From Bacillota bacterium (lineage in GTDB: Bacteria; Bacillota; Sulfobacillia; JAJZYS01; JAJYTV01), in the NCBI GenBank assembly GCA_021806845.1, contig JAKAPV010000126.1, positions 1-8,449 of the forward strand: DNA of 8,449 nt, in the 5' to 3' direction. The notes beneath the pieces are model-generated. The model did not search any database. It worked only from the letters and a program-made list of their open reading frames with translations, and was not told where the DNA came from. Of the stretch, positions 1-7,013 are shown in pieces (within the stretch, counting starts at the first letter, position 1; the number at the start of each line of letters is the position of its first letter). The translations under genes and the position numbers were made by a program.

Positions 1-1
1 G

Positions 2-295
2 GCGGACTTCCGCCACCCGGTCGCCGGAAACTTCCTCCGGAAGTACCTCGCGACCGGCGAGGACGTGCCGCCGGAGAACCGCGCCCGCATCCTGCGCCTC
101 ATCGAGAACATCGTGGCCGGGCGCAACGCGGTGAGCTACCTGATCGAGTCGATGCACGGCGCCGGCAGCCCGCAGGCCCAGCGCGTGATCATCGCCCGCG
201 CGGCGAACCTCGCGGAGCAGAAGGCGGCCGCGCGCCGTCTGTGCGGAGTCGACGCGGCCGAAGACGCCGCCCTCCCGAAGCCCGCGGCGGACTGA
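2..295 (+). CDS. 4-hydroxybutyryl-CoA dehydratase / 4-hydroxyphenylacetate 3-hydroxylase (HpaB) family protein, C-terminal fragment
   Basis: The last 97 codons of a gene that begins left of the window; the frame is open from base 2 to a TGA at 293-295. The fragment contains the stretch RILRLIENIVAGRNAVSYLIESMHGAGSPQAQR, which resembles the C-terminal helical region of the HpaB/AbfD superfamily. The ESMHGAGSPQAQR element is, as I recall it, typical of 4-hydroxybutyryl-CoA dehydratase (a [4Fe-4S]/FAD enzyme making crotonyl-CoA) rather than of true flavin monooxygenases. The iron-sulfur and FAD ligands lie upstream of the window, so activity cannot be verified. A GTG at 65 opens a shorter frame, but the homology begins before it, so it is internal. 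The gene converges on the IclR gene, with 9 bp between the stop codons. Its product would fit the acyl-CoA chemistry of the opposite-strand operon, but co-regulation is not shown. Confidence 0.8.
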   Translation, partial: ADFRHPVAGNFLRKYLATGEDVPPENRARILRLIENIVAGRNAVSYLIESMHGAGSPQAQRVIIARAANLAEQKAAARRLCGVDAAEDAALPKPAAD

Positions 296-304
296 GGCGC
301 CCAC

Positions 305-1099
305 CTAGGAGACCGGGAGGACGTGCGGCGCGGCGCCGAGGCGCTCCCCGATGCCCTGCACGGCCTCCTTCAGCGCGGGCACAAACGCGGCGACCCTGTC
401 CTCCGTGAACCTCGGGAGGGGACCGCAGACGCTGACGGCGCCCAAGACCCCCCGCGCCGGCGTGATCACCGCCGCCGCGACCGCGCCGGCCCAGGGGTCG
501 CGCTCGCCCAGGCTTACGGCGTAGCCCTGCGCGCGCACCTCTGCGAGCGATGCGCGCAGGGCCTCCTCCGCAACGATCGTGCGATCCGTGAGCGGCACGA
601 GCTGCACCGTCGCGAAGTGCTGCTCGAGGTCCGCCGGCGGCAGCATGGCAAGCATCGCCCGCCCGGACGCCCCGGCGTAGAGCGGCCAGCGCCGCCCGAT
701 CTCGACCGTCATCTTCACATCCTGCGGGCTCACGAGCTGCGCGACGTAGACGCGCGCGCTGCCGACCCGCACGCTGAGGGTGACGGTCTCGCCCGTGCGC
801 GAGCGCAGCACCTCCATGTGCGGCAGCGCGATCTCCACGAGGTCGACGCGGCCGAGTGCCGCGAGCCCGAGACCGATCGCCTCCGGGCCGAGCCTGTACC
901 TGCCGCTCGCCTCCTCCCTCTGGAGGAAGCCCGTGCGGACGAGGCTCGTCAGCGTGCGGTGCACGACGCTCTTCGGCAATTCGAGGCGCCGCGCGAGCTC
1001 GCTCACGCCGAGCGCCGTCCCGGACTCCGAGAAGGCCTTCAGCACGCGCACGATGCGCTCTGTGACCTGCAGTCCCGCTCCGCCTGCGCGTTCCGCCAC
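305..1099 (-). CDS. IclR family transcriptional regulator
   Basis: A 264-aa protein, the usual IclR-family length. An N-terminal winged helix-turn-helix spans about residues 12-75, with the recognition-helix region GVSELARRLELPKSVVHRTL at 31-50 and a wing ending in GRYRLG. A C-terminal effector-binding domain spans about 85-255 and carries the family signatures ETVTLSVRVG, YAGASGRAMLA, GYAVSLGERDPWAGAVAAAV and VSVCGPLPRF. The start is a GTG at 1097-1099, supported by a strong AAAGGAGG ribosome site 8 bases upstream. The gene follows the amidohydrolase gene by 35 bp in the same direction and is probably the last gene of the catabolic operon. IclR proteins commonly control neighbouring catabolic genes in response to a pathway metabolite. 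The palindrome at 6988-7006 is the best candidate for its operator, which is inference. Whether it represses or activates is unknown. Confidence 0.93.
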   Translation of the reverse strand: MAERAGGAGLQVTERIVRVLKAFSESGTALGVSELARRLELPKSVVHRTLTSLVRTGFLQREEASGRYRLGPEAIGLGLAALGRVDLVEIALPHMEVLRSRTGETVTLSVRVGSARVYVAQLVSPQDVKMTVEIGRRWPLYAGASGRAMLAMLPPADLEQHFATVQLVPLTDRTIVAEEALRASLAEVRAQGYAVSLGERDPWAGAVAAAVITPARGVLGAVSVCGPLPRFTEDRVAAFVPALKEAVQGIGERLGAAPHVLPVS

Positions 1100-1107
1100 G
1101 GCGGGCG

Positions 1108-1115
1108 CCTCCTTT
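1108..1115 (-). promoter_or_regulatory. Ribosome binding site of the IclR gene
   Basis: The minus strand reads AAAGGAGG here, close to the full anti-16S complement. It sits 8 bases before the GTG at 1097-1099 and decides that non-ATG start. Confidence 0.75.
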
Positions 1116-1134
1116 CGAGACCTCGGACGCCTCT

Positions 1135-2580
1135 CTAGTCCTGCAGCGGGCGCGCGACGAAGCGTCCCTTCGGCTCGCCCACCACCTTGCCGTTCAGGAA
1201 GACCGTCTGGCCGCGCAGCACCGTGCGCACCGGCCAGCCCTTCACCTTCACGCCCTGGAACGGCGTGTGGTCCTGCGCGGAGTGCAGCAGTTCCGGGGTG
1301 ACGGTCTCCTCCTTCTCGAGGTCGATCAGCGCGAGGTCCGCGTCGGCGCCGACGGTGATCTCCCCCTTGCGCGGGTGGCAGGCGTACGCCTTCGCGGGGT
1401 TCGTCGAGACGAGCTCCGCGACGCGCGCGAGGGAGAGGCCGCGGCGGTGATAGCCCTCGGAGAGCAGCACGGGGTAGAGGAGCGACGTGCCGCCGAAGCC
1501 GGGCAGCGCCGGCCAGAGGTCGTCGCCCTTCTCTTCCTCGAGGCAGCAGGCGTGGTCGCTCGCGACCCAGTCGATCGTGCCGTCCATGACACCCCGCCAG
1601 AGCGCGTCCACATCCTGCTGCTCGCGAATGGGCGGGTTCACCTTTCCCCCGAGCCCCTGACCCTCGAGCATGTCGTAGGTGAGGCAGAGGTGGTGCAGCG
1701 TCGTCTCGCGGCGCACGTCGACCTGCGGGTAGAGACCCTGGATCTCCACCGCGGCCCGCAGCGCCTCGGCGCTCGAGAGATGCAGGAGGTTCACCCGCGT
1801 CTTCGCGGCGTCGGCGAGCACGCCCGCCTCATGGATCGAGAGGCGCTCCGTGAGCGGCGGCCTCGCGTCGGAGTAGGCCTTGAGGTCGTGCCTGCCCTCG
1901 CGCTTCACGCGCTCGATGAAGAGCTTGATCAGCTCCGGGTTCTCGCAGTGGATGCTCAGCGAGACGCGGCCCTTGCCGCCGTGGCGCTGATCGGCCTTCG
2001 TGATCTCCTCCATCATCGCGTAGAGGTGGCCGAGGTCGTAGGTGTCGGACATCGTGTAGCCCGCCCCGTCGGTGGAGTCGGCGGCGAGGTTCAGGCCCTT
2101 GTAGAACATGTAGTACTTGAAGGAGGCGATCCCCGCCTCGCCGACGAGCCAGTCGATCTCGCCGATGTGGCCCGGGTTCATCGGGGCGAGGTGATAGGCA
2201 TAGTCCGTATAGGCGTTGCCGGTCGTCGCCTTCAGCACTTCCGGCAGGATCTCGCGGTAGCTGCCGTTCTTGTTGAGGTAGTGGTGGCCCGTGCGGAAGT
2301 AGCTGATGACGGTCGTCGCCCCGCCCACGAGCGAGGACTCCGTCTCCGAGCGCGCGTCGACCTCCATGGGCCGGTAGATGCCGATGTGAAAGTGGCCGTC
2401 GACGCCGCCCGGGAAGACGGCGAGTCCCCGCGCGTCGATCGCCTCCTCCCCGTCCTGGGCCGTGAGATCCTGCGCGATCGCCGCGATCCTGCCGTTCTTG
2501 ATGCCGAGGTCGCAGACGGTCGGTCCGCGCCCCGGCAGAACCACGAGTCCGCCGAGCACTACGCTGTCATAGCGCGCCAA
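1135..2580 (-). CDS. Dihydropyrimidinase / D-hydantoinase-like cyclic amidohydrolase
   Basis: A binuclear-metal amidohydrolase of 481 aa, typical for the dihydropyrimidinase/hydantoinase/allantoinase group, which hydrolyses cyclic amides or ureides to open the ring. All expected metal ligands are visible: the HxH pair in GGVDGHFHIG (about residues 63 and 65), the Lys expected to be carbamylated in ASFKYYMFYKG (about 155), His in SIHCEN (about 211), His in LLHLSS (about 267) and Asp in ASDHACC (about 342). The C-terminal STNPAKAY...KGEITVGADADLALID segment is also characteristic. I chose the TTG at 2578-2580 because AGGAGGAGG lies 7 bases upstream and the N-terminus then begins ARYDSVVLGGLVV, as usual for the family. 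The in-frame ATG at 2644-2646 would add an unlikely 22-aa leader with poor ribosome-site spacing. The gene lies 87 bp after the prpD-like gene and 35 bp before the IclR gene. Substrate unknown; it shares C-terminal motifs with the partial protein at 8152-8449. Confidence 0.9.
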   Translation of the reverse strand: MARYDSVVLGGLVVLPGRGPTVCDLGIKNGRIAAIAQDLTAQDGEEAIDARGLAVFPGGVDGHFHIGIYRPMEVDARSETESSLVGGATTVISYFRTGHHYLNKNGSYREILPEVLKATTGNAYTDYAYHLAPMNPGHIGEIDWLVGEAGIASFKYYMFYKGLNLAADSTDGAGYTMSDTYDLGHLYAMMEEITKADQRHGGKGRVSLSIHCENPELIKLFIERVKREGRHDLKAYSDARPPLTERLSIHEAGVLADAAKTRVNLLHLSSAEALRAAVEIQGLYPQVDVRRETTLHHLCLTYDMLEGQGLGGKVNPPIREQQDVDALWRGVMDGTIDWVASDHACCLEEEKGDDLWPALPGFGGTSLLYPVLLSEGYHRRGLSLARVAELVSTNPAKAYACHPRKGEITVGADADLALIDLEKEETVTPELLHSAQDHTPFQGVKVKGWPVRTVLRGQTVFLNGKVVGEPKGRFVARPLQD

Positions 2581-2587
2581 GTCGCAT

Positions 2588-2596
2588 CCTCCTCCT
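2588..2596 (-). promoter_or_regulatory. Ribosome binding site that decides the TTG start of the amidohydrolase
   Basis: The minus strand reads AGGAGGAGG, with 7 bases to the TTG at 2578-2580. The overlapping ATG at 2585-2587 is in another frame and stops after a few codons. The match favours the 481-aa form of the protein over the longer 503-aa reading. Confidence 0.75.
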
Positions 2597-2667
2597 GAGC
2601 TGCCGATCTCCCGATCCTCGGGTCCCTGCCGCGCGCGGGCTCCCATCCCCCTTCGTGCGGGTCTACA

Positions 2668-4077
2668 TCAGTCTTCGGCCCACGACTGGACGAGCGGGCC
2701 GATGCTGGGGAGTTCCTCAAGGTGCGCGCAGAGGCCCGCGACCTCCTCGGCCCGCGCCTCCCCAAGCACGGGAGCCGCGTTCGCGAGGAACTTTGTGCGG
2801 ATCTCCCCGAAGGAGAGCGGGCGCGCGCGGCTGCCGCGGTTCTCCAGCACCTCCTCCTCCAGCACCTGGCCGCTTGCGAGGCGCAGGCGCAGGATCGCCG
2901 GGAAATGGTGCGGGAAGATCCGATCGCAGCGCTCATCACCGCGCACCTCCACCTTGTCGGCGAGGGCCCGCAGCGTCTCGTCCGCGGCGATCCCGTCGTG
3001 GAAGTCCCCGAGCGCGAGACCAAGGCCGCCGCCTCCGCGCAGGGCCATCGCGACCGTGTAGGGTCCGCTGAAGCGCGCGTGGTAACCGCTCTGCGGCCGC
3101 GTCTTCGCCTCGCGCGGCTGCCCGATCGTCCGCACCGTCGAGGTGGCGACGAGGAGTTCCAAAGCCTCCACCTGCGCAGGCTCGACGGGGCCCCCGAGGC
3201 GCCTGCGGAGCGCGATCGCCGCATCGATGCCAGTGTGGGTGAAGTGGTTCGTCGGGTAGGGCTTGAAGACGATCCCGGGCGTCTCCCAACGCTCGCCGAG
3301 GTCCGCGATCGCGCCGAGGATGTCGCACTCCTCCCCGAGGAGCGCCTGGAAGAAGCCGAAGCGCCCCTCGAGCACCGTCGCCGGCGCGGTGATGCCGGCG
3401 ATCGCGAGCTTCGCCGCGTAGACGCCCGCGTGGCAGGCCCAGCCCGCCTGGATCTGCTTCACCGTGCCGCCCGTGCGGTTCGCCTCGAGGATGCCGGAGC
3501 CGAAGCTCGCGGCGATCCCGAGCGCGTGCATCGTGCGCTCCGCATCGGCGCCCAGCAGCTTCGCCGCCGTCACGGCAGCCGCAAGCGCCCCGCAGATCGA
3601 GGCGCCGTGCAGGCCGCGCTCGAAGAAGACGGAGTTGCCGAGCTCCTCGTCGTAGGCGGCCATCGCGATCCGCACGAGGGATTCGTAGCCGGCCGCTGCC
3701 GCGACGATCACCTCGCGTCCGCCCGCGCCCAGGACCTGAGCCGCCGTCAGGGCGGCCGGCACGACGAAGGCGCTCGGGTGGACGATCGAGGGGAGGTGCG
3801 TGTCGTCGAACTCCACAGAGTGCGCGAGCGTGCCCGAAAGGAATGCCGCCTGGGCGGCCGGAAGGGGGTCCCGACCCGCGAGGGGGATGGCCTCCGGCTT
3901 CCCTCCCTGCTCGCGGAGGACGCCCGCCAGGATGCGGGCCGGCGCGAAGGCGGAGCCCGCCACGACGACCCCGAGCGTGTCGAGCACGCGCTGCTTGACG
4001 CTCTCCGCGACCTCCTGCGGGAGGTCCTCGTAGCAAAGGTCCGCCGCGAACTGCGCGATGCGCTCTGCGGCCGTCAT
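2668..4077 (-). CDS. MmgE/PrpD family protein
   Basis: A 469-aa protein of the MmgE/PrpD fold. The family includes 2-methylcitrate dehydratase, cis-aconitate decarboxylase and iminodisuccinate epimerase, so the reaction cannot be read from family alone: dehydration/hydration, decarboxylation or epimerisation of a small polycarboxylate is plausible. Visible family signatures are HSVEFDDTHLPSIVHPS (about residues 86-102), HGASICGALAAA (about 157), NRTGGTVKQIQAGWACHAGVYAAKLA (about 200-225) and the substrate-site stretch FKPYPTNHFTH (about 271-281). The domain is full length with no frameshift. The ATG at 4075-4077 overlaps the TGA of the upstream cyclase gene (ATGA), and no good ribosome site precedes it, so translation is probably coupled. 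Its place between a CoA-transferase/CitE pair and an amidohydrolase suggests it acts on an acid intermediate of the same route, which is inference. Confidence 0.92.
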   Translation of the reverse strand: MTAAERIAQFAADLCYEDLPQEVAESVKQRVLDTLGVVVAGSAFAPARILAGVLREQGGKPEAIPLAGRDPLPAAQAAFLSGTLAHSVEFDDTHLPSIVHPSAFVVPAALTAAQVLGAGGREVIVAAAAGYESLVRIAMAAYDEELGNSVFFERGLHGASICGALAAAVTAAKLLGADAERTMHALGIAASFGSGILEANRTGGTVKQIQAGWACHAGVYAAKLAIAGITAPATVLEGRFGFFQALLGEECDILGAIADLGERWETPGIVFKPYPTNHFTHTGIDAAIALRRRLGGPVEPAQVEALELLVATSTVRTIGQPREAKTRPQSGYHARFSGPYTVAMALRGGGGLGLALGDFHDGIAADETLRALADKVEVRGDERCDRIFPHHFPAILRLRLASGQVLEEEVLENRGSRARPLSFGEIRTKFLANAAPVLGEARAEEVAGLCAHLEELPSIGPLVQSWAED

Positions 4078-4883
4078 ACGATCGCCACCGGGCGGATCGG
4101 CGAGCCGGTGCCTCCCAGGATCCGCAGGGGGCTCGCGAAGAAGAGAAACTCCGAGACGCCCGCGCGCCCCAGTTCCTCGAGGTTCAGCGTCTCGACGATG
4201 TGCACGCCGCGCTCGAAGAGGAGGAACCGGTGCACCGGAAGGAGACTGTGCCCCGCGCCCGGCGGGATCTCCTCGAAGGCGATCGTGTCGCTGCCGACGA
4301 TCCCTGCGCCGCCCGATACGAGCCAGCGGGCGGCCTCCTCGTTCGGTCCCGGGACCCCCGCGTCGTGGCCGACGAACGCCGCACGGTCGCCCCAGAGGCT
4401 CCCCCAGCCCGTGCGCACGAGGACGGCGTCCCCGGGCTGCAGCTGGACGCCCGCGCGGCGCGCCGCCGCGTCGAGGTCTGCCGCCGTGACCGCGTAGCCG
4501 GGCTCGAGGACGTCCCGGCCCTTCGTGGCGGCGACGTCGAGAAGAACGCCCCGGCAGGCGATCGGGGCGATCGTGTCGACCCCGAGCTGCCCAAAGCGCC
4601 CGCCCGTCTGCGCCTGAGCCGCGTCGATGCCGCCGTGCAGCCGCCCCTGGAACGACACGTGCGCGAGCGCGTCGATGTGCGTCCCGACGTGCCCGCCGGT
4701 CACGATGATCTCGGCCGCGGCGGAGCTTCCGTCCGCCCGCACCATGTCGCCGTGGCGGCGCGTCAGCGCGAGGCGGAACGCCGGATGGTTCGGCGACTGC
4801 GGCATCCCGTTCTCCATCGGCTGGCCGAGGTCGTAAAGGCGCGCGCCCTCCAGAAGGCGCAGCCGCTCACTAGTCGTCGTCAT
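4074..4883 (-). CDS. Cyclase family protein (kynurenine formamidase / isatin hydrolase-like metal hydrolase)
   Basis: A 269-aa protein of the cyclase (KynB-like) family, cytosolic metal-dependent hydrolases acting on formamides, cyclic amides or lactones. The diagnostic metal-binding motif HxGTHxDxxxH is intact as HVGTHIDALAH (about residues 65-75). Other family features are LYDLGQPMENGMP near the N-terminus, GDAVLVRTGW, GPNEEAARWL, GSDTIAFEE and the C-terminal ERGVHIVETLNLEEL followed by GTGSPIRPVAI. The ATG at 4881-4883 has an excellent AGGAGG site 7 bases upstream (4891-4896), and it overlaps the stop codon of the upstream citE-like gene as ATGA. Its own TGA overlaps the prpD-like start in the same way. 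Kynurenine formamidase itself is possible, but no kynureninase or tryptophan dioxygenase gene is nearby, so an amide or lactone intermediate of this cluster is more likely. Confidence 0.9.
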   Translation of the reverse strand: MTTTSERLRLLEGARLYDLGQPMENGMPQSPNHPAFRLALTRRHGDMVRADGSSAAAEIIVTGGHVGTHIDALAHVSFQGRLHGGIDAAQAQTGGRFGQLGVDTIAPIACRGVLLDVAATKGRDVLEPGYAVTAADLDAAARRAGVQLQPGDAVLVRTGWGSLWGDRAAFVGHDAGVPGPNEEAARWLVSGGAGIVGSDTIAFEEIPPGAGHSLLPVHRFLLFERGVHIVETLNLEELGRAGVSEFLFFASPLRILGGTGSPIRPVAIV

Positions 4884-5782
4884 GCTCTCTCCTCCTGCTC
4901 CCGCGCAAAGAGAAGCACGGTGCGGCGGGCCCGCTCCGCGATCGGACGGTCGACAAACCGCCCGTCCGGGAGCCGCGCCGCCCCAAAGCCCGCGGCGATC
5001 GCCTCCTCGTAGGCCCGCAAGAGCTCCTGCGCGCGCTCCGCCTCCGCCGCGGTCGGGGTAAAGACTTCGTGGATGACCGGAACCTGCTCCGGGTGGATGG
5101 CGGACATGCCGCCGAAGCCGAGCCGCCGTGCGGCCTGCGCAGTCCGGCGCAGCCCCTCGGGGTCCCGCAGGCGCGCATGCGCCCCCGCGAGTGGGGCGAG
5201 GAGCCCCGCCGCCCGCGCGGCGATCACGACCTCAGAGCGGGCGTAGAGCGTCTCGAGGCCCTCCGGCCCCGCCTCCGCTCCGACGTCCGCGAGGAAGTCC
5301 GCCTGGCCGAAGACGAGCCGCCCGACGCGCGGGTCGCAGGCGGCGAGTTCCCTTGCGCGCGCGACGCCCCGCGCCGTCTCGATCGTCAGATCGAGGCGCA
5401 CGCTGCCTGCGGCAAGCCCGCGCCGCTCCTCCGCCTGGGCGATCCAGCGCGACACGGCCTGCACGAGAGCAGGCTCCTCCGCCTTCGGGAGGCGGATGGC
5501 GCCCAGTCCCGGGTGGACCGCGGCCGCGATGTCCTCCTGCACCCGCGGGGAGTCCGGTGCGTTCACTCTCACGTGCACCTCGGGACCCCGCAGGCCGGCC
5601 CGTCCCGCGACGCGCTCCGCGACCAGCCGCCGCGCGAGGTCCTTCTCGCCCTCCGGAACCGCGTCCTCGAGGTCCAGGACGACGGCGTCGGACCCGGCTG
5701 CGAAGACCCGCTCCAGGAGCTTTTCGCTGCCTCCAGGCGCGAAGAGGTAGCTGCGCGCCGGCGCGCGCGCCTCAGATGACAT
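4880..5782 (-). CDS. HpcH/HpaI-type CoA-ester lyase (CitE / citramalyl- or malyl-CoA lyase-like)
   Basis: A TIM-barrel lyase of 300 aa from the ATG at 5780-5782. The order of motifs is that of CitE-like enzymes: RSYLFAPGGSEK at the N-terminus, VVLDLEDAVPEGEK (about residues 35-47), VHVRVNAPDS with the substrate-binding Arg, IRLPKAE, IETARGV with the metal-binding Glu (about 135), FGQADFLADVG with the metal-binding Asp (about 162), and GFGGMSAIHPEQVPVI near the end. Stand-alone CitE-like proteins cleave beta-hydroxyacyl-CoAs such as malyl-CoA, citramalyl-CoA or beta-methylmalyl-CoA to acetyl- or propionyl-CoA plus glyoxylate or pyruvate. No citrate lyase alpha or gamma gene is visible, so citrate lyase is unlikely. 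The start overlaps the CoA-transferase stop by 11 bp. A GTG at 5789-5791 is an alternative. Pairing with a CoA-transferase parallels itaconate/citramalate degradation modules; the true substrate is unknown. Confidence 0.9.
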   Translation of the reverse strand: MSSEARAPARSYLFAPGGSEKLLERVFAAGSDAVVLDLEDAVPEGEKDLARRLVAERVAGRAGLRGPEVHVRVNAPDSPRVQEDIAAAVHPGLGAIRLPKAEEPALVQAVSRWIAQAEERRGLAAGSVRLDLTIETARGVARARELAACDPRVGRLVFGQADFLADVGAEAGPEGLETLYARSEVVIAARAAGLLAPLAGAHARLRDPEGLRRTAQAARRLGFGGMSAIHPEQVPVIHEVFTPTAAEAERAQELLRAYEEAIAAGFGAARLPDGRFVDRPIAERARRTVLLFAREQEERA

Positions 5783-6968
5783 GGCGCTCACGCAGCGCGT
5801 CGTACTCCGCGCGGCTCATCCCGAGGAGGCCGAGGTAGACGTCGTCGTTGTCGGCCCCGAGCCTGCGGCCCGTGTGGCGGATCTCCCCCGGGGTCTCCGA
5901 CATGCGGAAGAGCACGTTCTGCATGCGCACGGGTCCGAGTTCCTCGTCCTCGACCGTCGCGATCGACCCGAGCGCCGCGTACTGCGGGTCCGACATCACG
6001 TCGGAGACGTCGTAGATCGGGGTCGCCGCGGCGCCTGCCGCCTCGAACGCCGCCATCACGTCCTGGAGGTCGCGGGCGCCGATCCACTCCGACACCCAAG
6101 CGTCCAGGAGCTCGACGTGCTCGGCGCGTCCCGTGCCGGTCTGGAACCAGGGTTCCGGGATGACCTCGGGGTGTCCCACGAGCCGCAGCACGCGCTCCGC
6201 GATGCTCTGCGCGCTCGTCGAGACGGCGACCCAGCGGCCGTCGCGCGTCCTGTACGTGTTGCGCGGCGCGTTATTGACCGAGCGGTTGCCGCTGCGCCGC
6301 TGCACGACGCCGAGCTGGTCGTAGACCGTCGGCTGCGGGCCGAGGATCGAGAGGATCGGCTCGATGATCGCGAGGTCGATCTGCTGGCCCTCCCCGCCGC
6401 GGGCTTCGCGGTGATAGAGCGCGAAGGCGACGGCGCTCGCGCCCGCGAGGGCGGTGATGCCGTCGGCGAGGCCGAAGGGCGGCAGCGTCGGCGGACCGTC
6501 CGGCTCGCCGGTGATGGCTGCGAATCCGCTCATGCACTCGGCGATCGTCCCGAAGCCGGCGCGCTGGGCGTAGGGGCCGAACTGGCCGAATCCCGTGACG
6601 CGCGCCAGGATGAGCCGGGGATTCTCCTTGTGCAGGCGCTCCCAGCCGAGGTTCCAGCGCTCCAGCGTCCCCGGGCGGAAGTTCTCGATGACGACGTCCG
6701 CCTCGCGCGCGAGCCGAAGGAAGAGTTCCTGGCCCTCCGGATCCCCGAGATAGAGCGTGATCGTCCGCTTGTTGCGGCCGAGCATCTTCCACCACAGCGG
6801 CACGCCGTCCTTCTGCTGGCCGTGGCCGCGCGCCGGGTCGCCCTTCGGGTGCTCGATCTTGATGACGTCGGCGCCGAAGTCGGCGAGAACCGTCGCCAGG
6901 AACGGCCCGGCGAACAGCGTCGCTACATCGAGCACCTTGATCCCCTCAAGCGGTTTGACCTGCCCCAC
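5772..6968 (-). CDS. Family III CoA-transferase (CaiB/BaiF, formyl-CoA transferase-like)
   Basis: A family III CoA-transferase, 398 aa from the GTG at 6966-6968, the usual length. Motifs in order: PLEGIKVLDVATLFAGPFLATVLADFGADVIKIEHP at the N-terminus, LGRNKRTITL, ADVVIENFRPGTLERWNLG, GFGQFGPYAQRAGFG and the active-site segment FGLADGITALAG. The Asp there is residue 169 in this numbering, matching the catalytic Asp169 of formyl-CoA transferase. These enzymes move CoA from a donor such as succinyl-CoA onto a carboxylate. The frame continues to a GTG at 7092-7094, but the extra 42 residues are unlike the family and overlap the palindrome at 6988-7006, so the longer form is probably not made. 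A TTG at 6972-6974 is an equally close alternative; neither has a convincing ribosome site. This is the first gene of the operon, and it likely produces the CoA ester for the CitE-like lyase that follows. Confidence 0.9.
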   Translation of the reverse strand: MGQVKPLEGIKVLDVATLFAGPFLATVLADFGADVIKIEHPKGDPARGHGQQKDGVPLWWKMLGRNKRTITLYLGDPEGQELFLRLAREADVVIENFRPGTLERWNLGWERLHKENPRLILARVTGFGQFGPYAQRAGFGTIAECMSGFAAITGEPDGPPTLPPFGLADGITALAGASAVAFALYHREARGGEGQQIDLAIIEPILSILGPQPTVYDQLGVVQRRSGNRSVNNAPRNTYRTRDGRWVAVSTSAQSIAERVLRLVGHPEVIPEPWFQTGTGRAEHVELLDAWVSEWIGARDLQDVMAAFEAAGAAATPIYDVSDVMSDPQYAALGSIATVEDEELGPVRMQNVLFRMSETPGEIRHTGRRLGADNDDVYLGLLGMSRAEYDALRERHVI

Positions 6969-6987
6969 CTCCAAGCCAGGAGGCTCT

Positions 6988-7013
6988 TGTTCCGCTACGC
7001 GGAACACCGTTCC
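6988..7013. promoter_or_regulatory. Candidate IclR-type operator: perfect palindrome plus third half-site
   Basis: TGTTCCGC (6988-6995), a 3-base centre and GCGGAACA (6999-7006) form a perfect 8+3+8 inverted repeat. A third GTTCC half-site follows at 7009-7013, 20 bp from the first, so that GGAAC-ACC-GTTCC (7001-7013) is a second, overlapping inverted repeat. It lies 20 bp before the preferred CoA-transferase start, where an operator for the operon would be expected. TTCC/GGAA palindromes are common IclR-family sites, and PcaU of this family is, as I recall, described with a three-repeat operator. A weak -10-like TATGGT (minus strand, 7014-7019) would place transcription start at the edge of the palindrome; no convincing -35 is seen. 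The operator role, and binding by the IclR protein at 305-1099, are inferred. Confidence 0.55.

Noticed and set aside
271..320. Inverted repeat CCTCCCG/CGGGAGG across the convergent stop codons, as a bidirectional terminator
   Set aside because: The 7-bp arms are separated by 36 bases and no T-run follows on either strand, so it does not look like an intrinsic terminator.
1090..1099. A GTTCCGC half-site at the IclR start, as a possible autoregulatory operator
   Set aside because: Only one arm matches the palindrome at 6988-7006; the other side (GGCGGGC) does not. A single 7-base match in GC-rich DNA is weak evidence.
1267..2598. A 443-codon open frame on the plus strand
   Set aside because: It mirrors the amidohydrolase gene, whose full set of metal ligands is in the minus-strand frame. 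It shows no motifs of its own.
2581..2667. A promoter or terminator in the 87-bp gap between the PrpD and amidohydrolase genes
   Set aside because: Only a 5-bp stem (CCCGA/TCGGG) without a T-run and no promoter-like hexamers were found. The gap is best read as operon leader carrying the amidohydrolase ribosome site.
2722..4497. A 591-codon open frame on the plus strand
   Set aside because: It is antisense to the PrpD and cyclase genes, both of which carry clear family motifs. The plus-strand translation is Arg/Glu/Ala-rich low-complexity sequence with no domain.
4880..5782. Citrate lyase beta subunit (citE) proper
   Set aside because: The fold matches, but no citrate lyase alpha, gamma (acyl carrier) or citC/citX/citG genes are nearby. 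A stand-alone CoA-ester lyase is more likely.
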